Shown here in pieces: positions 31,193-32,454 of a stretch of DNA of 32,454 nt (positions within the stretch are counted from its first letter, which is position 1; the number at the start of each line of letters is the position of its first letter). Below the pieces are notes generated by a model. That model searched no databases, was not told where the DNA came from, and was given only the letters and a program-made list of their open reading frames with translations. The stretch covers positions 1 through 32,454 of the forward strand of contig CAMMOI010000011.1 of NCBI GenBank assembly GCA_946498375.1. The letters run 5' to 3'. The DNA comes from an uncultured Mycoplasmatota bacterium. GTDB taxonomy: Bacteria > Bacillota_I > Bacilli_A > RF39 > UBA660. The translations under genes were made by a program, and so were the position numbers.

Positions 31193-32454
31193 TTAATTAC
31201 TAAGATTTTTTATTTTTAAAATACGAAGAGCATTAAGTATTGCTAAAATTGATACTCCTACATCAGCAAACACTGCAGCCCACATACTTACAATACCAAA
31301 AGCACTTAATATTAATACTGTTATTTTTACAATAATTGCAAACGCTATATTTTGTTTTACAATTCTCATTGTTTTTTTAGAAATTTGGATGGAACTAGCA
31401 ATTTTAGATGGTTCGTCTGTCATGATAACAACGTCTGCTGCCTCAACTGCTGCATCACTGCCTAAAGCACCCATAGCAACTCCTATATCTGACAAAGCTA
31501 AAACAGGAGCATCATTAATTCCATCACCCACAAATACTAATTTTCCATTTGTTGATTTTTGAGTCATCAATTTTTCAGTCCAAGTAACTTTATCAGTAGG
31601 AAGCAGTTCCGAATGACATTCATCTAAATTAAGTTCACGGGCAACATTCTCACTAATATTTTTACGATCGCCCGTTAACATTACAACTTTTTCAACATTG
31701 TTTTTCTTAAATAATTTTATTGCTTTATAAGCATCATCTTTAATTTTATCAGCTATCAAAATTGTTCCTGCAAATTCACCATCTATAGCTACATAAACAA
31801 TAGTTCCCACTTTTTCACTTTTTTTAAATTCGACATCATATTCTCGCATTAATTTTTCATTACCAACTAAAATATTTTTTCCATCAACTTTCGCTTTTAC
31901 ACCTTTTCCTGATACTTCTTCTGTCTTAGTAACAAGTTTATCATTAATTTCTTTTCCATACGCCTGTTTTAATGAAAGTGATATTGGATGATTAGAAAAA
32001 TTTTCAGCATAAGAAGCATATCTCAACAAATCATTATCAGAATATCCAATTGCATCAATTTCTTGTACTTTAAATGTTCCTTCTGTTAATGTTCCTGTTT
32101 TATCACAAACAACAATCTCCGTGCTTGATAATGCTTCCAAATAGTTGCTTCCTTTTACCAAAACACCAATTTTAGATGCAGCACCAATTCCTCCAAAAAA
32201 AGATAGTGGAATAGAAATAACTAAAGCGCATGGACATGAAACAACCAAAAATGAAAGGGCTCTATATAGCCAATCACTAAATGTTGCATCTTTTATTATA
32301 AGTGGAGGAATTACTGCCAATATAAGTGCTAATATAACAACAATTGGTGTATAATACTTGGCAAATTTGCTAATAAAATTTTCTGATTTCGATTTTCTGC
32401 TACTAGCATTTTCAACCAAATCTAAAATTTTACTTACCGTTGATTCTCCAAATT
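31193..32454 (-). CDS. Zn/Cd/Co-type P1B-2 ATPase, 5' end beyond the window
   Basis: The reading frame is open to the window edge, so this is the C-terminal ~419 residues of a heavy-metal P-type ATPase. Visible parts are the actuator end FGESTVSKILDLVENA, FAKYYTPIVVILAL, the transmembrane SCPCALVISIPL, phosphorylation site VCDKTGTLT, FSNHPISLSL (HP locus), MLTGDRKN and VGDGINDAPVLA. The last helices, with KQNIAFAIIVKITVL and FADVGVSILAILNALRIL, carry the Lys and Asp typical of CadA/ZntA-type pumps, so Zn, Cd, Co or Pb is the likely substrate. It is upstream of copA with a 13-base gap, making a joint metal-efflux operon. The N-terminal metal-binding region is not visible. Confidence 0.93.
   Translation of the reverse strand, partial: FGESTVSKILDLVENASSRKSKSENFISKFAKYYTPIVVILALILAVIPPLIIKDATFSDWLYRALSFLVVSCPCALVISIPLSFFGGIGAASKIGVLVKGSNYLEALSSTEIVVCDKTGTLTEGTFKVQEIDAIGYSDNDLLRYASYAENFSNHPISLSLKQAYGKEINDKLVTKTEEVSGKGVKAKVDGKNILVGNEKLMREYDVEFKKSEKVGTIVYVAIDGEFAGTILIADKIKDDAYKAIKLFKKNNVEKVVMLTGDRKNISENVARELNLDECHSELLPTDKVTWTEKLMTQKSTNGKLVFVGDGINDAPVLALSDIGVAMGALGSDAAVEAADVVIMTDEPSKIASSIQISKKTMRIVKQNIAFAIIVKITVLILSAFGIVSMWAAVFADVGVSILAILNALRILKIKNLSN

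Overview
The window reads as chromosomal DNA of a very AT-rich, spore-forming low-GC Gram-positive bacterium. SpoIVA, a SpoVIF-like protein, YlbL and a YlbJ-like protein point to an endospore former of the Bacilli side of Firmicutes. The short SMC (981 aa, the size seen in mycoplasmas) and extreme A+T bias suggest an uncultured lineage near the Mollicutes/RF39/Erysipelotrichia-like groups; that placement is inference. Genes use the standard bacterial code. Most genes lie on the minus strand.

Layout. Positions 1-4.9 kb (minus): a membrane protein with a probable OB-fold, HU, a CapA-like metallophosphatase, spoIVA and spoVIF. At 4.9-5.5 kb two small XRE regulators face away from each other across about 60 bp rich in palindromes. 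From 5.5 to 12.97 kb (minus): der, a large type IV-like prepilin, then a T-box-controlled unit of ileS, a DHH phosphodiesterase resembling the catalytic end of GdpP, and engB. From 12.97 to 17.3 kb (minus): mutS, an unrecognised protein and ylbL. A ylbJ-like gene is divergent from ylbL and overlaps, tail to tail, a two-gene prepilin operon (18.2-19.2 kb). From 19.26 to 23.8 kb: rnc-smc-unknown exported protein (minus). Divergent from rnc are yidD and a translationally coupled ZnuA-like lipoprotein whose usual metal ligands are replaced, followed by tRNA-Ser(GCT).

From 25.2 to 26.9 kb: a small membrane protein, a coiled-coil protein whose frame continues 58 codons beyond its stop, and a tRNA-Lys-Ile-Glu operon. 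On the plus strand from 27.0 to 28.8 kb lies an orphan accessory cluster: membrane protein, LytTR response regulator, ten-cysteine protein. It converges on a metal-transport operon (minus): a P1B-2 Zn/Cd-type ATPase cut by the window end, a CopA-type copper ATPase and a CopZ-like chaperone.

Transcription signals are unusually clear. Many promoters have 16-17 bp spacers, and in several genes the stop codon lies inside the stem of the intrinsic terminator. I did not find a clear-cut new defence or mobile system. The best candidates for something new are the ligand-less ZnuA-like lipoprotein, the orphan LytTR/Cys-rich cluster, the DHH protein with an altered DHHA1 motif, the split coiled-coil gene, and prepilins without visible assembly machinery.
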